64,000 bases of DNA from RAM1 sp041905405 (GTDB lineage: Bacteria; Pseudomonadota; Gammaproteobacteria; Burkholderiales; Burkholderiaceae_C): contig JAYRLC010000001.1 in NCBI GenBank assembly GCA_041905405.1, positions 1 to 64,000 of the forward strand, in the 5' to 3' direction. The notes under the pieces are model-generated. The model ran no database searches. It worked only from the letters and a program-made list of their open reading frames with translations, and was not told the origin of the DNA. The translations under genes and the position numbers were made by a program. The stretch's first letter is position 1. Every line of letters starts with the position of its first letter. Positions 24,034 to 31,835 of this stretch are shown here, piece after piece.

Positions 24034-25254
24034 ATGGCCGACGCCGCGGCGCAGCGCCGCCAGCTCGTGCCGTTTGCCGCGCTGTCGGCCACCTATTTCG
24101 CGCACATCGGGTTCTTTAACCCGTACCTGCCGCTGTGGCTGAAAGACCTGGGCCTGCCCATCGTCGTGATCAGCCTGTTGACCTCGGTGCAGAGCTTCAC
24201 GCGGGTGTTTGCGCCCTATGCTTGGGGCGCGCTCAGCGACCACACGGGCGAGCGCGTGCGGCTGCTGCGCTTCAGCGCGGCGGTCGCGCTGGTGTCGTCG
24301 GCGGGGCTGTGGTTCAGCGGCGGACCATGGTGGGTGGGCCTGGTGCTGCTGGTGCTGTTCACCCACACCAGCTCCATGATGTCGCTGACCGAGGCGGCCA
24401 TGGCCCACCTGGTGGCGGGCGACTGGGGGCGCTACGGGCGCATCCGGCTGTGGGGCTCGGCGGGCTTCATGCTCACGGTGTTCGCGGCCGGCGCCTGGTT
24501 CGAAAGCCACGGCATGAAGGACTTTCCGGCGTGGACGGCGGTGACGCTGGGTGGCGTGCTGCTGTGCACCTGGTGGCTGCCCGACGTGCGCGAAAAGCAC
24601 GCCCATTCCGACGCGGTGAAAGAGCCCATCGGACCGGTGCTGCGACAGCCCGCGGTGCGCTGGTTCTTCGCGTCGCTGCTGTTTCATGTGATGTCGCACT
24701 TCGCGATCTACGGCTTTCTGTCGCTGTACCTGGATTCACGAGGCTACAGCAAGGCCATGATCGGCACGCTGTGGGCCGTGTCGGTGCTGGTGGAGATTGC
24801 GTGGTTCTTTGCGCAGGGGCGGCTGATCGGGCAGTGGCGCATGACGCGCTGGCTGGTGGTCTGCGGCGCCGCCACCGTGGCGCGCATGGCGCTCACGGGC
24901 GGCCTGGGCGACTGGCTGCTGGCGCTGTTCGTGGCGCAGGTGCTGCACGCGCTGACCTTCGCCGCGCACCATACGGCCTGCATCGCCATGGTGAGCCACC
25001 ATTTTCCGGGGCGCCTGCGCGGGCGCGGGCAGGCGCTGTTCACCGTCATCGGCTACGGCTTTGGGGGCGTCACGGGCGTGCTGGCGGGCGGCGCGCTGGC
25101 CTCGCGCCTGGGCTTTGAGCTGATGTATGGCGCGGCCACGGTGCTGGCGCTGGTGGCCACGCTGTGCGCGTGGCGCATGCACAGGCTGGAAACCGGCCGC
25201 TGCGTCAGCGTGACGCCTGCTGCACCGCCCCGGCCACGTGGGGACGCGGGCTGA
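24034..25254 (+). CDS. MFS transporter, HcaT/3-phenylpropionate-permease-like
   Basis: The 406-residue inner-membrane protein has about 12 hydrophobic segments and the MFS loop motif GALSDHTGERVRLLRFS between segments 2 and 3. NPYLPLWLKDLGLP near the N-terminus and YGFLSLYLDSRGYSKAMIGTLW in the second half match the MFS_1-like family, which includes HcaT and nucleoside/sugar symporters. An earlier start (TTG at 24028) would add two residues. The last 50 bases overlap, on the other strand, the end of the J-domain gene. The substrate is unknown; co-transcription with aroC is suggestive of an aromatic compound but is not evidence. Confidence 0.8.
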   Translation: MADAAAQRRQLVPFAALSATYFAHIGFFNPYLPLWLKDLGLPIVVISLLTSVQSFTRVFAPYAWGALSDHTGERVRLLRFSAAVALVSSAGLWFSGGPWWVGLVLLVLFTHTSSMMSLTEAAMAHLVAGDWGRYGRIRLWGSAGFMLTVFAAGAWFESHGMKDFPAWTAVTLGGVLLCTWWLPDVREKHAHSDAVKEPIGPVLRQPAVRWFFASLLFHVMSHFAIYGFLSLYLDSRGYSKAMIGTLWAVSVLVEIAWFFAQGRLIGQWRMTRWLVVCGAATVARMALTGGLGDWLLALFVAQVLHALTFAAHHTACIAMVSHHFPGRLRGRGQALFTVIGYGFGGVTGVLAGGALASRLGFELMYGAATVLALVATLCAWRMHRLETGRCVSVTPAAPPRPRGDAG

Positions 25255-25633
25255 GCTCGGTCTTGTACAGCACCGTGCCCACGGCGGCGACGGCGCAGCA
25301 GATCGTGCTGAACAGCAGCACCCAGGGCCAGCGCCGCGTGTGCCGCAGCACGGGCAGGGCGTCGGGCCGCGCCAGGCGGCCGGCCGGGCGAAGGGCCTGA
25401 TCGGCCGGCGTTTCGTGGGCGGCGATCCAGCGGTCGTGGCGCTCGCGCTGCTCGGGGTCGGACAGCACCTGGTAGGCCTTGTTCAGGTTGGCCATCACGC
25501 GCGGGGCAAAGCGGTTGTCGGGCGATTTGTCGGGGTGGTAGCGCTGGGCCATGCGCCGGTACGCCACGCGGATGTCCCGCGGCGGCGCATTGCGCGCCAC
25601 CTGGAGGATGTCGTAGTAGGTCGGGACGGTCAT
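25205..25633 (-). CDS. Small membrane-anchored J-domain protein
   Basis: Residues 3-70 form a DnaJ domain (YYDILQVARNAPPRDIRVAYRRMAQRYHPDKSPD) with the HPD tripeptide required to stimulate DnaK ATPase. A single hydrophobic segment near residues 100-120 (WPWVLLFSTICCAVAAVGTV) tethers it to the membrane, leaving a short C-tail. It lacks the Gly/Phe, zinc and substrate-binding domains of true DnaJ. The role is probably to recruit Hsp70 at the membrane. Its 3' end overlaps the end of the MFS gene by 50 bases in antisense. An upstream extension of the frame lacks homology. Confidence 0.82.
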   Translation of the reverse strand: MTVPTYYDILQVARNAPPRDIRVAYRRMAQRYHPDKSPDNRFAPRVMANLNKAYQVLSDPEQRERHDRWIAAHETPADQALRPAGRLARPDALPVLRHTRRWPWVLLFSTICCAVAAVGTVLYKTELSPRPHVAGAVQQASR

Positions 25634-25835
25634 GAAGCTTTCAGGCTTGTAACGGCTGTCAGGCCGCACGGATTCTATTGAAACTGCTATCAAAATGAAA
25701 GCGATTGGGCTGTATCCTTTTGTAGGTGGTGCCCGCCTGCAACACCAGCCACATGCCCGCGACCGCCGGCCACCGCCGTGATCTGAAGGCACAATGCGCC
25801 CCATTCGCTCAGCAAATACAGGATCGAAGGGACGC

Positions 25836-26603
25836 ATGCCGCAGTTGAACTACGTCAAGGAAGGCCAGGGGCCCATGGTGGTGCTCAGCCACGCGCTGGG
25901 TTGCGACCTGAGCATGTGGGACGGCGTTGCCCAGGCGATGGCGCGCCGCTACACCGTGCTGCGCTACGACCACCGCGGCCACGGACAGTCCCGGCAGGTG
26001 GGCGGCCCCTACACCATGGAGGTGTTCGCCGACGATGCGGCGGCGCTGATCGAAGCCCACAGCAACAGTCCGGTGACCTTCATCGGGCTGGTGATGGGCG
26101 GCATGACCGGGCAGCAGCTGGCCGTGCGTTACCCGCACCTGGTGCGCAGCATCGTCATGGCCAACACGGCCAGCTACTTCGATGCCGGCATCCGCGCGCG
26201 GCTCACGCAGCGCATCGCGCTGGCGCGCCAGCACGGCATGAACGCCGTCGCGGACGAGGCCATGAACCGGTGGTTTTCGCCGGCCTTCCTGCAGACGGAG
26301 CAGGGCGCGGCACAGGCGGCGTCGCTGCGCGCCCGGCTGGCCGCCATGGACACGCAGACCTACGCGGCCAGTTGCCAGGCCATGATGGACGTGGACTTCA
26401 ACAGCACCAACGCACTGATCGCCTGCCCCACGCTGGTCGTGGCGGGCACGCAGGACGACGCCATTTCCATCGCGACTGCCGAGGCCCTGTGCCGCAGCAT
26501 CTCGGGCGCCGAGCTGCGCACGCTGCCCACGGGCCGCATGAGCGCCGTCGAACGCCCCTTTGAATTCGCCAACCTCGTTCACGATTTCCTTCGCACCACA
26601 TGA
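25836..26603 (+). CDS. PcaD-like alpha/beta-hydrolase fold protein lacking catalytic Ser and His
   Basis: The 255-residue protein resembles 3-oxoadipate enol-lactonase (PcaD) throughout: MPQLNYVKEGQGPMVVLSHA, YTVLRYDHRGHGQS, TLVVAGTQDDAIS. The nucleophile elbow reads GLVMGG where GLSMGG is expected, and the region that normally carries the catalytic His (AGHxSxVERP) reads TGRMSAVERP. The Asp remains. It is therefore probably not a hydrolase, and may be a regulatory or binding protein. It overlaps aroQ by 4 bases (ATGA), so the two are co-translated. The ATG at 25836 is chosen for homology; GAAGGGACGC upstream is the RBS. Confidence 0.8.
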   Translation: MPQLNYVKEGQGPMVVLSHALGCDLSMWDGVAQAMARRYTVLRYDHRGHGQSRQVGGPYTMEVFADDAAALIEAHSNSPVTFIGLVMGGMTGQQLAVRYPHLVRSIVMANTASYFDAGIRARLTQRIALARQHGMNAVADEAMNRWFSPAFLQTEQGAAQAASLRARLAAMDTQTYAASCQAMMDVDFNSTNALIACPTLVVAGTQDDAISIATAEALCRSISGAELRTLPTGRMSAVERPFEFANLVHDFLRTT

Positions 26604-27043
26604 AAACCATCTTCGTCTTCAACGGCCCCAACCTCAACCTGCTGGGCACGCGCGAACCCGCCGTGTACGGCTCCCAGACGCTGGCCGACGTCGAAAAGCT
26701 CTGCGCCGATGCCTGCGCCGTGCATGGCTTCAAGCTCGATTTCCGCCAGACCAACCACGAAGGCATGCTGGTGGACTGGCTGCAGGAGGCCGGCCGCGCG
26801 CAGGCTGCGGGCACGGCCGCCGGGGTGGTGCTGAATGCTGGCGCCTACACCCACACCAGCGTCGCGCTGCACGACGCGATCAAGGGCGCGGGCGTGACGC
26901 TGATCGAGCTGCACATCAGCAACGTGCATGCGCGCGAGGCGTTCCGCCACCACAGCTACATCTCGCCCGCAGCGCGGGCCGTGATGGCCGGCTTTGGCGT
27001 GCAGGGGTATCCGCTGGCCATCGCGGGCCTGGCCGCGATCTGA
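26600..27043 (+). CDS. aroQ: Type II 3-dehydroquinate dehydratase
   Basis: The enzyme interconverts 3-dehydroquinate and 3-dehydroshikimate. Diagnostic motifs are FNGPNLNLLGTREPAVYG (with the catalytic Arg and Tyr), RQTNHEGMLVDWLQEA, VVLNAGAYTHTSVALHDAI, and the catalytic His in IELHISNVHAREAFRHHSYI. The 147-residue length is typical. It could serve biosynthesis, but it sits next to a TetR regulator, a TRAP transporter, a quinate/shikimate dehydrogenase and a QuiC-type dehydratase. This makes a catabolic role in quinate use likely. It overlaps the preceding hydrolase-fold gene. Confidence 0.95.
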   Translation: MKTIFVFNGPNLNLLGTREPAVYGSQTLADVEKLCADACAVHGFKLDFRQTNHEGMLVDWLQEAGRAQAAGTAAGVVLNAGAYTHTSVALHDAIKGAGVTLIELHISNVHAREAFRHHSYISPAARAVMAGFGVQGYPLAIAGLAAI

Positions 27044-27099
27044 GGTTCTGCGGGCCTGGCTACGTCTGACGGCGGCGCGAGTTCTTCTACACTCGCGGA

Positions 27100-27765
27100 A
27101 TGAACCAGGCAGTACATTCCGCCCGCACGCGCCCGGCCAAGGCGCAGCCGCGCACCAACGACCCGGTGCGCACCATGGCCGATATCCTGGAGGTGGCGAC
27201 CCACGAGTTCTCTGAAAAGGGCTTTGCCGGCGCGCGCATCGACCTGATTGCCGAGGCCATGCGCACCAGCAAGCGCATGATCTATTACTACTTCGGCAGC
27301 AAGGAGGCGCTGTACGTCGCCGTGCTGGAGGAAGCCTACCGCCGCATCCGCGAGATCGAGGCCGGCCTGCACCTGGAGGACCTGGCGCCCGAGGATGCGC
27401 TGCGCAAGCTGGTGGGCTTTACGGTGGACTACCAGCGGGCCAATCCGGACTTCATCCGCCTGGTCATGAACGAGAACATCCACCGCGGCGAGTTCCTGGC
27501 GCAGAGCACCATGATCCAGAAGCTGAACGTGCCGGCGATCAACGCCGTGCGCGAGGTGTACGAACGCGGCGTTCGCGACGGTGTATTCCGCAGCGGCATC
27601 GACCCGGTGGACCTGCACATGTCCATCAGCGCGCTGTGCTTTTTCAACGTGTCCAACCGTCACACCTTCGCGCTGATCTTCAAGCGCGACCTTGAGTCGT
27701 CCGAGGCCATCATCGCCCGGCGCGACAGCATCATCGAGATGATCGTGCGCTTCGTGCGCAGGTAG
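27100..27765 (+). CDS. TetR-family regulator, probably of the quinate/shikimate genes
   Basis: The 221-residue protein has a TetR DNA-binding domain at residues 25-75 (ILEVATHEFSEKGFAGARID, AEAMRTSKRMIYYYFGSKEA) and an all-helical ligand domain with a C-terminal motif SISALCFFNVSNRHTFALIF typical of regulators next to aromatic or TRAP genes in Burkholderiales. It is in the same direction as the TRAP operon, which begins about 360 bases downstream after a large inverted repeat. AACT-N4-AGTT at 28086-28097 is a possible binding site. The ligand is probably quinate, shikimate or protocatechuate, by context only. Confidence 0.85.
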   Translation: MNQAVHSARTRPAKAQPRTNDPVRTMADILEVATHEFSEKGFAGARIDLIAEAMRTSKRMIYYYFGSKEALYVAVLEEAYRRIREIEAGLHLEDLAPEDALRKLVGFTVDYQRANPDFIRLVMNENIHRGEFLAQSTMIQKLNVPAINAVREVYERGVRDGVFRSGIDPVDLHMSISALCFFNVSNRHTFALIFKRDLESSEAIIARRDSIIEMIVRFVRR

Positions 27766-27828
27766 TCCTGCCGTTCTGCGGCGCGTTTCGGCGTCGGGTC
27801 TCTTCTTTTTCTTTCTCCGGGGGGAACG

Positions 27829-28006
27829 CCCGTCGCGGCGGGGCGGCGCTTTCGCCACCAGAGCCCGGTCCCCTTCGGGGCAAGCCGCTGCAGTACTCAG
27901 GCCGGCGGGTAGCAACGCGGTCTCCGCCCCTACCCGTGCGCCAGCCCTCCGTGCTTCGCGCCCGGGCTCTTGATCGGTGGCGAAAGCGCCGCCCCACCGC
28001 GACGGG
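27829..28006. repeat. Inverted-repeat element of about 178 bp in the tetR-dctQ gap
   Basis: The left arm (27829-27868) carries CCCGTCGCGGCGGGGCGGCG and GCTTTCGCCACC. The right arm (27962-28006) has their complement GGTGGCGAAAGCGCCGCCCC, with one mismatch in the stem and a 5-base interruption. Each arm is about 40 bases. The central 93 bases have smaller hairpins (TCCCCTTCGGGGCA) and no reading frame of note. It accounts for most of the 364-bp gene-free stretch and resembles a MITE-like repeat. Confidence 0.75.
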
Positions 28007-28085
28007 CTTGAGGCCAACGTGGCAGAAGTCCGCAGTCCCTTCTCTCGCTCGCAACAAACCCTACGGGTTTTTACGGATTCGTGAA

Positions 28086-28097
28086 AACTAACCAGTT
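28086..28097. promoter_or_regulatory. Possible TetR operator upstream of dctQ
   Basis: AACTAACCAGTT has 4-bp inverted arms (AACT/AGTT) around AACC, and is followed by GTACATTCTTGATGAATAAC and then AGGAG before the dctQ ATG. The TetR-family gene just upstream is the likely regulator. The match is short, so this is tentative. Confidence 0.35.
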
Positions 28098-28129
28098 CGT
28101 ACATTCTTGATGAATAACGAGGAGACAAC

Positions 28130-28639
28130 ATGCTGTCCGCGATGCTTGACAGGTACTGCCGGTTCCTGGGGTTCCTCATGGTGGCCTGCCTGGCCATCAT
28201 GGTGCTGCTGGTGTTCGGCAACGTGGTGCTGCGCTACGGGTTCAACTCCGGCCTGACGCTGTCCGAGGAGCTGTCGCGCTGGCTGTTCGTGTGGATGACC
28301 TTCCTGGGCGCCGTTGCGGCCGTGCACGAGCGCGCGCACCTGGGCACCGACATGCTGCTGTCGCGCCTGCCCGTAGCGGGCCGCAAGGTCTGCGCCGGGT
28401 TGTCGCTGGCGCTGATGTTGTGCCTGTGCGGGTTGCTGCTGCGCGGCGCGTGGCAGCAGACCGTGATCAACGCCGGGGCCTCCAGCGCGGTGATGGAGGT
28501 TTCCATGGGCATCCTGTACGCAAGCGGGGTGGTGTTTGCCGCCTCGGCCATGCTGATGCTGGCGGCCAGCCTCTGGCGCCTGGCCACCGGACGCATGAGC
28601 GACGCCGAACTCGTGGGCGTGCAGGAGAACGAGGCATGA
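28130..28639 (+). CDS. TRAP transporter small permease (DctQ type)
   Basis: The 169-residue membrane protein has four hydrophobic segments (FLMVACLAIMVLLVFGNVVL near the start; a second around WLFVWMTFLGAVAAV) and the family signature SEELSRWLFVWMTFLGA. It pairs with the large permease encoded next, which overlaps its stop by four bases. The ATG at 28130 has AGGAG upstream. With the adjacent SBP it forms a Na+-coupled carboxylate importer, and the genes that follow point to quinate or shikimate as substrate. Confidence 0.9.
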   Translation: MLSAMLDRYCRFLGFLMVACLAIMVLLVFGNVVLRYGFNSGLTLSEELSRWLFVWMTFLGAVAAVHERAHLGTDMLLSRLPVAGRKVCAGLSLALMLCLCGLLLRGAWQQTVINAGASSAVMEVSMGILYASGVVFAASAMLMLAASLWRLATGRMSDAELVGVQENEA

Positions 28640-29916
28640 CCATCGCCATCTTCCTGGGTTCGCTGCTGGCGGCCATGGCGCTGGGGCTGCCCATCGCGTT
28701 CGCGCTGCTGGCCAGCGGCGCCGCGCTGATGTGGCACATGAACATGTTCGACGCGCAGATCCTGGCGCAGAACGTGATCGAAGGCTCCAACAGCTTCCCG
28801 CTGCTGGCCGTGCCGTTCTTCATGCTGGCCGGCGAGATCATGAACGCCGGCGGCCTGTCGCGGCGCATCGTGCTGTTTGCCATGGCGCTGGTGGGCCACG
28901 TGCGGGGTGGCCTGGGCTACGTGGCCATTGTGGCGGCGGTGATCATGGCGGCACTGTCCGGCTCGGCCGTGGCCGACGCGGCGGCGCTGTCGGCGCTCTT
29001 GCTGCCCATGATGGCAGCGGCCGGCCACGACAAGGCCCGGTCGGCCGGCCTGCTGGCGTCGGCCAGCATCATTGCGCCGGTCATTCCGCCCAGTATCGGC
29101 TTCGTGATCTTCGGCGTGGCCGCCAACGTGTCGATCTCCAAGCTGTTCCTGGCCGGCATCGCCCCGGGCGTGATGCTGGGCGCCGCGCTGTGGGTGACCT
29201 GGTGGTGGGTGGCCCGCCGCGAGCAGGTCAGCACGCCGCCGCGCCAGTCGCGCGCCCAGGTGCTGCGCGCGCTGCGCGAGGCGTCCTTCGCGCTGGGGCT
29301 ACCGGTGATCGTCATTGTCGGGCTGAAGTTCGGCGTGTTCACCCCGACTGAGGCCGCCGTGGTCGCGGCCGTGTACGCGCTGGCCGTGTCCATGGGCGTG
29401 TACCGCGAGCTGCGCTGGAGCCAGTTGTACGGCCTGTTCCTGGCCGCCGCCAAGACCACGGCCGTCATCATGTTCCTGGTGGCCGCAGCCATGGTGTCGG
29501 CCTGGCTTATCACCGTGGCCCAGTTGCCCGACCAGATCATCGGGCTGCTCAAGCCGTTCATGGACAGCCCGCGCCTGCTGATGTTCGTGATCATGGTGCT
29601 GGTCATCGTGGTGGGCACGGCCATGGACATGACGCCCACCATCCTGATCCTCACGCCCGTGCTCATGCCCATCGTCAAGGCCGCGGGCATCGACCCCGTG
29701 TACTTCGGCGTGCTGTTCATCATCAACAACGCCATCGGCCTGATCACGCCGCCCGTGGGCACGGTGCTCAACACCGTGGCCGGCGTGGGCCGCATCAGCA
29801 TGGACGACGTGACGCGCGGCGTGTGGCCTTTCATGCTGGCGCAGTTCGCGCTGCTGTTGCTGATGGTGCTGTTCCCGCAGCTTGTGATCTGGCCGGCCCG
29901 CCTGCTGGGCGGCTGA
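28636..29916 (+). CDS. TRAP transporter large permease (DctM type)
   Basis: The 426-residue protein is a 12-segment membrane transport subunit. Family motifs include GLPIAFALLASGAALMW, PLLAVPFFMLAGEIMNAGGL, ALSGSAVADAAALSALLLPMM, IAPVIPPSIGFVIFG and NNAIGLITPPVGTVLNTVAG. It starts within the stop of the small permease gene (ATGA), so translation is coupled. The SBP gene follows 43 bases later with its own RBS (AAGGAG). In this family the large subunit carries the Na+ and substrate path. Confidence 0.93.
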   Translation: MTIAIFLGSLLAAMALGLPIAFALLASGAALMWHMNMFDAQILAQNVIEGSNSFPLLAVPFFMLAGEIMNAGGLSRRIVLFAMALVGHVRGGLGYVAIVAAVIMAALSGSAVADAAALSALLLPMMAAAGHDKARSAGLLASASIIAPVIPPSIGFVIFGVAANVSISKLFLAGIAPGVMLGAALWVTWWWVARREQVSTPPRQSRAQVLRALREASFALGLPVIVIVGLKFGVFTPTEAAVVAAVYALAVSMGVYRELRWSQLYGLFLAAAKTTAVIMFLVAAAMVSAWLITVAQLPDQIIGLLKPFMDSPRLLMFVIMVLVIVVGTAMDMTPTILILTPVLMPIVKAAGIDPVYFGVLFIINNAIGLITPPVGTVLNTVAGVGRISMDDVTRGVWPFMLAQFALLLLMVLFPQLVIWPARLLGG

Positions 29917-29959
29917 GCCGCAACCCCGACCCTTTCCATACACCCCAAGGAGACTAACC

Positions 29960-30958
29960 ATGAAACGCATCTTCCTGAAGTCCACCCTGGCCGCCGTTGC
30001 GCTGGCCGCCGCCGGCGTCGCGCTGGCGCAGGACAAGACCATCAAATTCGCCACCCAGAACCCCAAGGGCCACCCCCTGGTGATGGGCATGGAGAAGTTC
30101 GCCGAGATCGTGCAGGCCAAATCGGGCGGCAAGCTCAAAGTCAACCTGTTCCCGGGCGGCGTGCTGGGCAGCGACCAGGCCAACGTCACGGCCCTGCAGG
30201 GCGGCACGCTGGAGATGGTGACCATGAACTCCGGCATCCTGGCCGCGCAGGTCAAGGACTTTGCCGTGTTCGACTTCCCGTTCATGTTCGCCAGCTCCCG
30301 CGAGGCGGACGCCGTGCTGGACGGCCCGTTCGGCAAGAAGATGCATGCCAAGCTGGACGAAAAAGGCCTGGTGGGCCTGACCTACTGGGAGCTGGGCTTT
30401 CGCAACATCACCAACAGCAAGCGCCCACTGATGAAGGTGGAGGACATCGCGGGCCTGAAACTGCGCGTCATTCCCAACCCGATCAACGTGGACTGGGTCA
30501 AGGCGCTGGACGCCAACCCCACGCCACTGCCGTTCCCCGAGGTGTATGCGGCGCTGGAGCAGAAAGCCATCGACGGGCAGGAGAACCCGCTGACGGTGAT
30601 CAACGCCAACAAGTTCTACGAAGTGCAGAAGTTCGCCGCGATCACCAACCACCAGTACAACCCGCAGTCGGTGATGATCAGCAAGAAGTTCTGGGACACG
30701 CTGTCGGCCGCCGAAAAGCAGATCGTGCAGGACGCTGCGGTTGAGGCCGGCAAGTACCAGCGTGAACAGGCCCGCGCGCAGGTGGCCGCGGCGCTGGACA
30801 ACATGAAGAAGAGCGGCATGCAGGTCACGGAATTCCCGGCGGCCGAAGTGCTGAAGTTCGCCGACCGCATGAAGCCCGTGATCGCCAAACATGCTGCCAC
30901 GGCAGGCGAGGCGACGGTCAACGACCTGCTGGCCGAACTGGCCAAGATCCGCAAGTGA
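29960..30958 (+). CDS. TRAP transporter solute-binding protein (DctP type)
   Basis: The 332-residue periplasmic protein has a signal peptide (MKRIFLKSTLAAVALAAAGVALA) and the DctP fold. ALQGGTLEMVTMNSGILAAQ, the Arg-containing helix MKVEDIAGLKLRVIPNPINV (the Arg binds the substrate carboxylate) and AIDGQENPLTVINANKFYEV are family hallmarks. It delivers substrate to the DctQM pair upstream. Its stop overlaps the GTG start of the dehydrogenase gene, tying uptake to the first catabolic step and supporting quinate or shikimate as ligand. Confidence 0.92.
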   Translation: MKRIFLKSTLAAVALAAAGVALAQDKTIKFATQNPKGHPLVMGMEKFAEIVQAKSGGKLKVNLFPGGVLGSDQANVTALQGGTLEMVTMNSGILAAQVKDFAVFDFPFMFASSREADAVLDGPFGKKMHAKLDEKGLVGLTYWELGFRNITNSKRPLMKVEDIAGLKLRVIPNPINVDWVKALDANPTPLPFPEVYAALEQKAIDGQENPLTVINANKFYEVQKFAAITNHQYNPQSVMISKKFWDTLSAAEKQIVQDAAVEAGKYQREQARAQVAAALDNMKKSGMQVTEFPAAEVLKFADRMKPVIAKHAATAGEATVNDLLAELAKIRK

Positions 30959-31818
30959 GCGCGTCGCGGGCGCTCGTCGGTCTGATCGGCGTGGGCATCC
31001 AGCGCTCGCTCACGCCCGCCATGCACGAAGAGGAGGCGCGCCACCATGGCCTGCGCCTGCACTACCAACTGATCGACCTGGACCGCGCCGGCCGCACGGC
31101 CGACGCGCTGCCGGGGCTGATCGAGGCCGCGCGCATCATGGGCTTTGCGGGGCTGAACATCACCTACCCCTGCAAGCAGGCGGTGATCCCGCTGCTGGAC
31201 GACCTGTCCGACGAGGCCCGCGCCATGGGCGCGGTGAACACCGTGGTCAATGAAGGCGGCCGCCTGGTCGGGCACAACACCGACGGCTCGGGCTGGCTGT
31301 GGGGTTTTCGTCGTGCGCTGCCGCAGGCCGACCTGTCGCACGTGGTGCTGCTGGGCGCGGGCGGCGCGGGGTCCGCCATTGCCCATGCGCTGCAGCGGCT
31401 GCCTGTGGGCCGCCTGACCATCGTGGACAGCGACCTGCCGCGCGCGCAGGGCCTGTGCGACAGCCTGATGCAGCTGTACGGCACGCGGCACGTGCAGGCC
31501 GCCGCCGATGCGCAGCAGGCCATGGCCACGGCCAGCGGCCTGATCCATGCCACGCCCACGGGCATGGACAAGCTGCCGGGCCTGCCGCTTGCGGCCACGC
31601 TGCTGCGCGCGCAGCTGTGGGTGGCCGAGATCGTTTACTTCCCGCTGGAAACACCGCTGCTCAAGGCCGCGCGCGCGCTGGGCTGCGCCACCGTCGATGG
31701 CGGGGCCATGGCCGCGGGCCAGGCCGTGGGCGCGTTCCGGCTCTTCACGGGCCTGGCGCCCGATGAAGCCCGCATGGAAGCGCACCTGCGCGCCATGCTG
31801 TCGCAACGTGCGGATTGA
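30955..31818 (+). CDS. Quinate/shikimate dehydrogenase (AroE superfamily)
   Basis: The 287-residue enzyme oxidises quinate or shikimate to the 3-dehydro acid. It has the substrate domain SLTPAMHEEEARHHGLRLHY, GLNITYPCKQAVIPLLDDLS with the catalytic Lys, MGAVNTVVNEGG, GHNTDGSGW with the catalytic Asp, and the NAD domain VVLLGAGGAGSAIAHAL. Biosynthetic AroE usually has S-x-S in the first loop, whereas here it is S-L-T. The catabolic quinate/shikimate dehydrogenases such as that of Corynebacterium also have Thr there. The GTG start overlaps the dctP stop (GTGA), and the stop overlaps the leader of the quiC-like gene. Confidence 0.88.
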   Translation: MSASRALVGLIGVGIQRSLTPAMHEEEARHHGLRLHYQLIDLDRAGRTADALPGLIEAARIMGFAGLNITYPCKQAVIPLLDDLSDEARAMGAVNTVVNEGGRLVGHNTDGSGWLWGFRRALPQADLSHVVLLGAGGAGSAIAHALQRLPVGRLTIVDSDLPRAQGLCDSLMQLYGTRHVQAAADAQQAMATASGLIHATPTGMDKLPGLPLAATLLRAQLWVAEIVYFPLETPLLKAARALGCATVDGGAMAAGQAVGAFRLFTGLAPDEARMEAHLRAMLSQRAD

Positions 31819-31835
31819 CGAAGCAGGAGCCGTCC

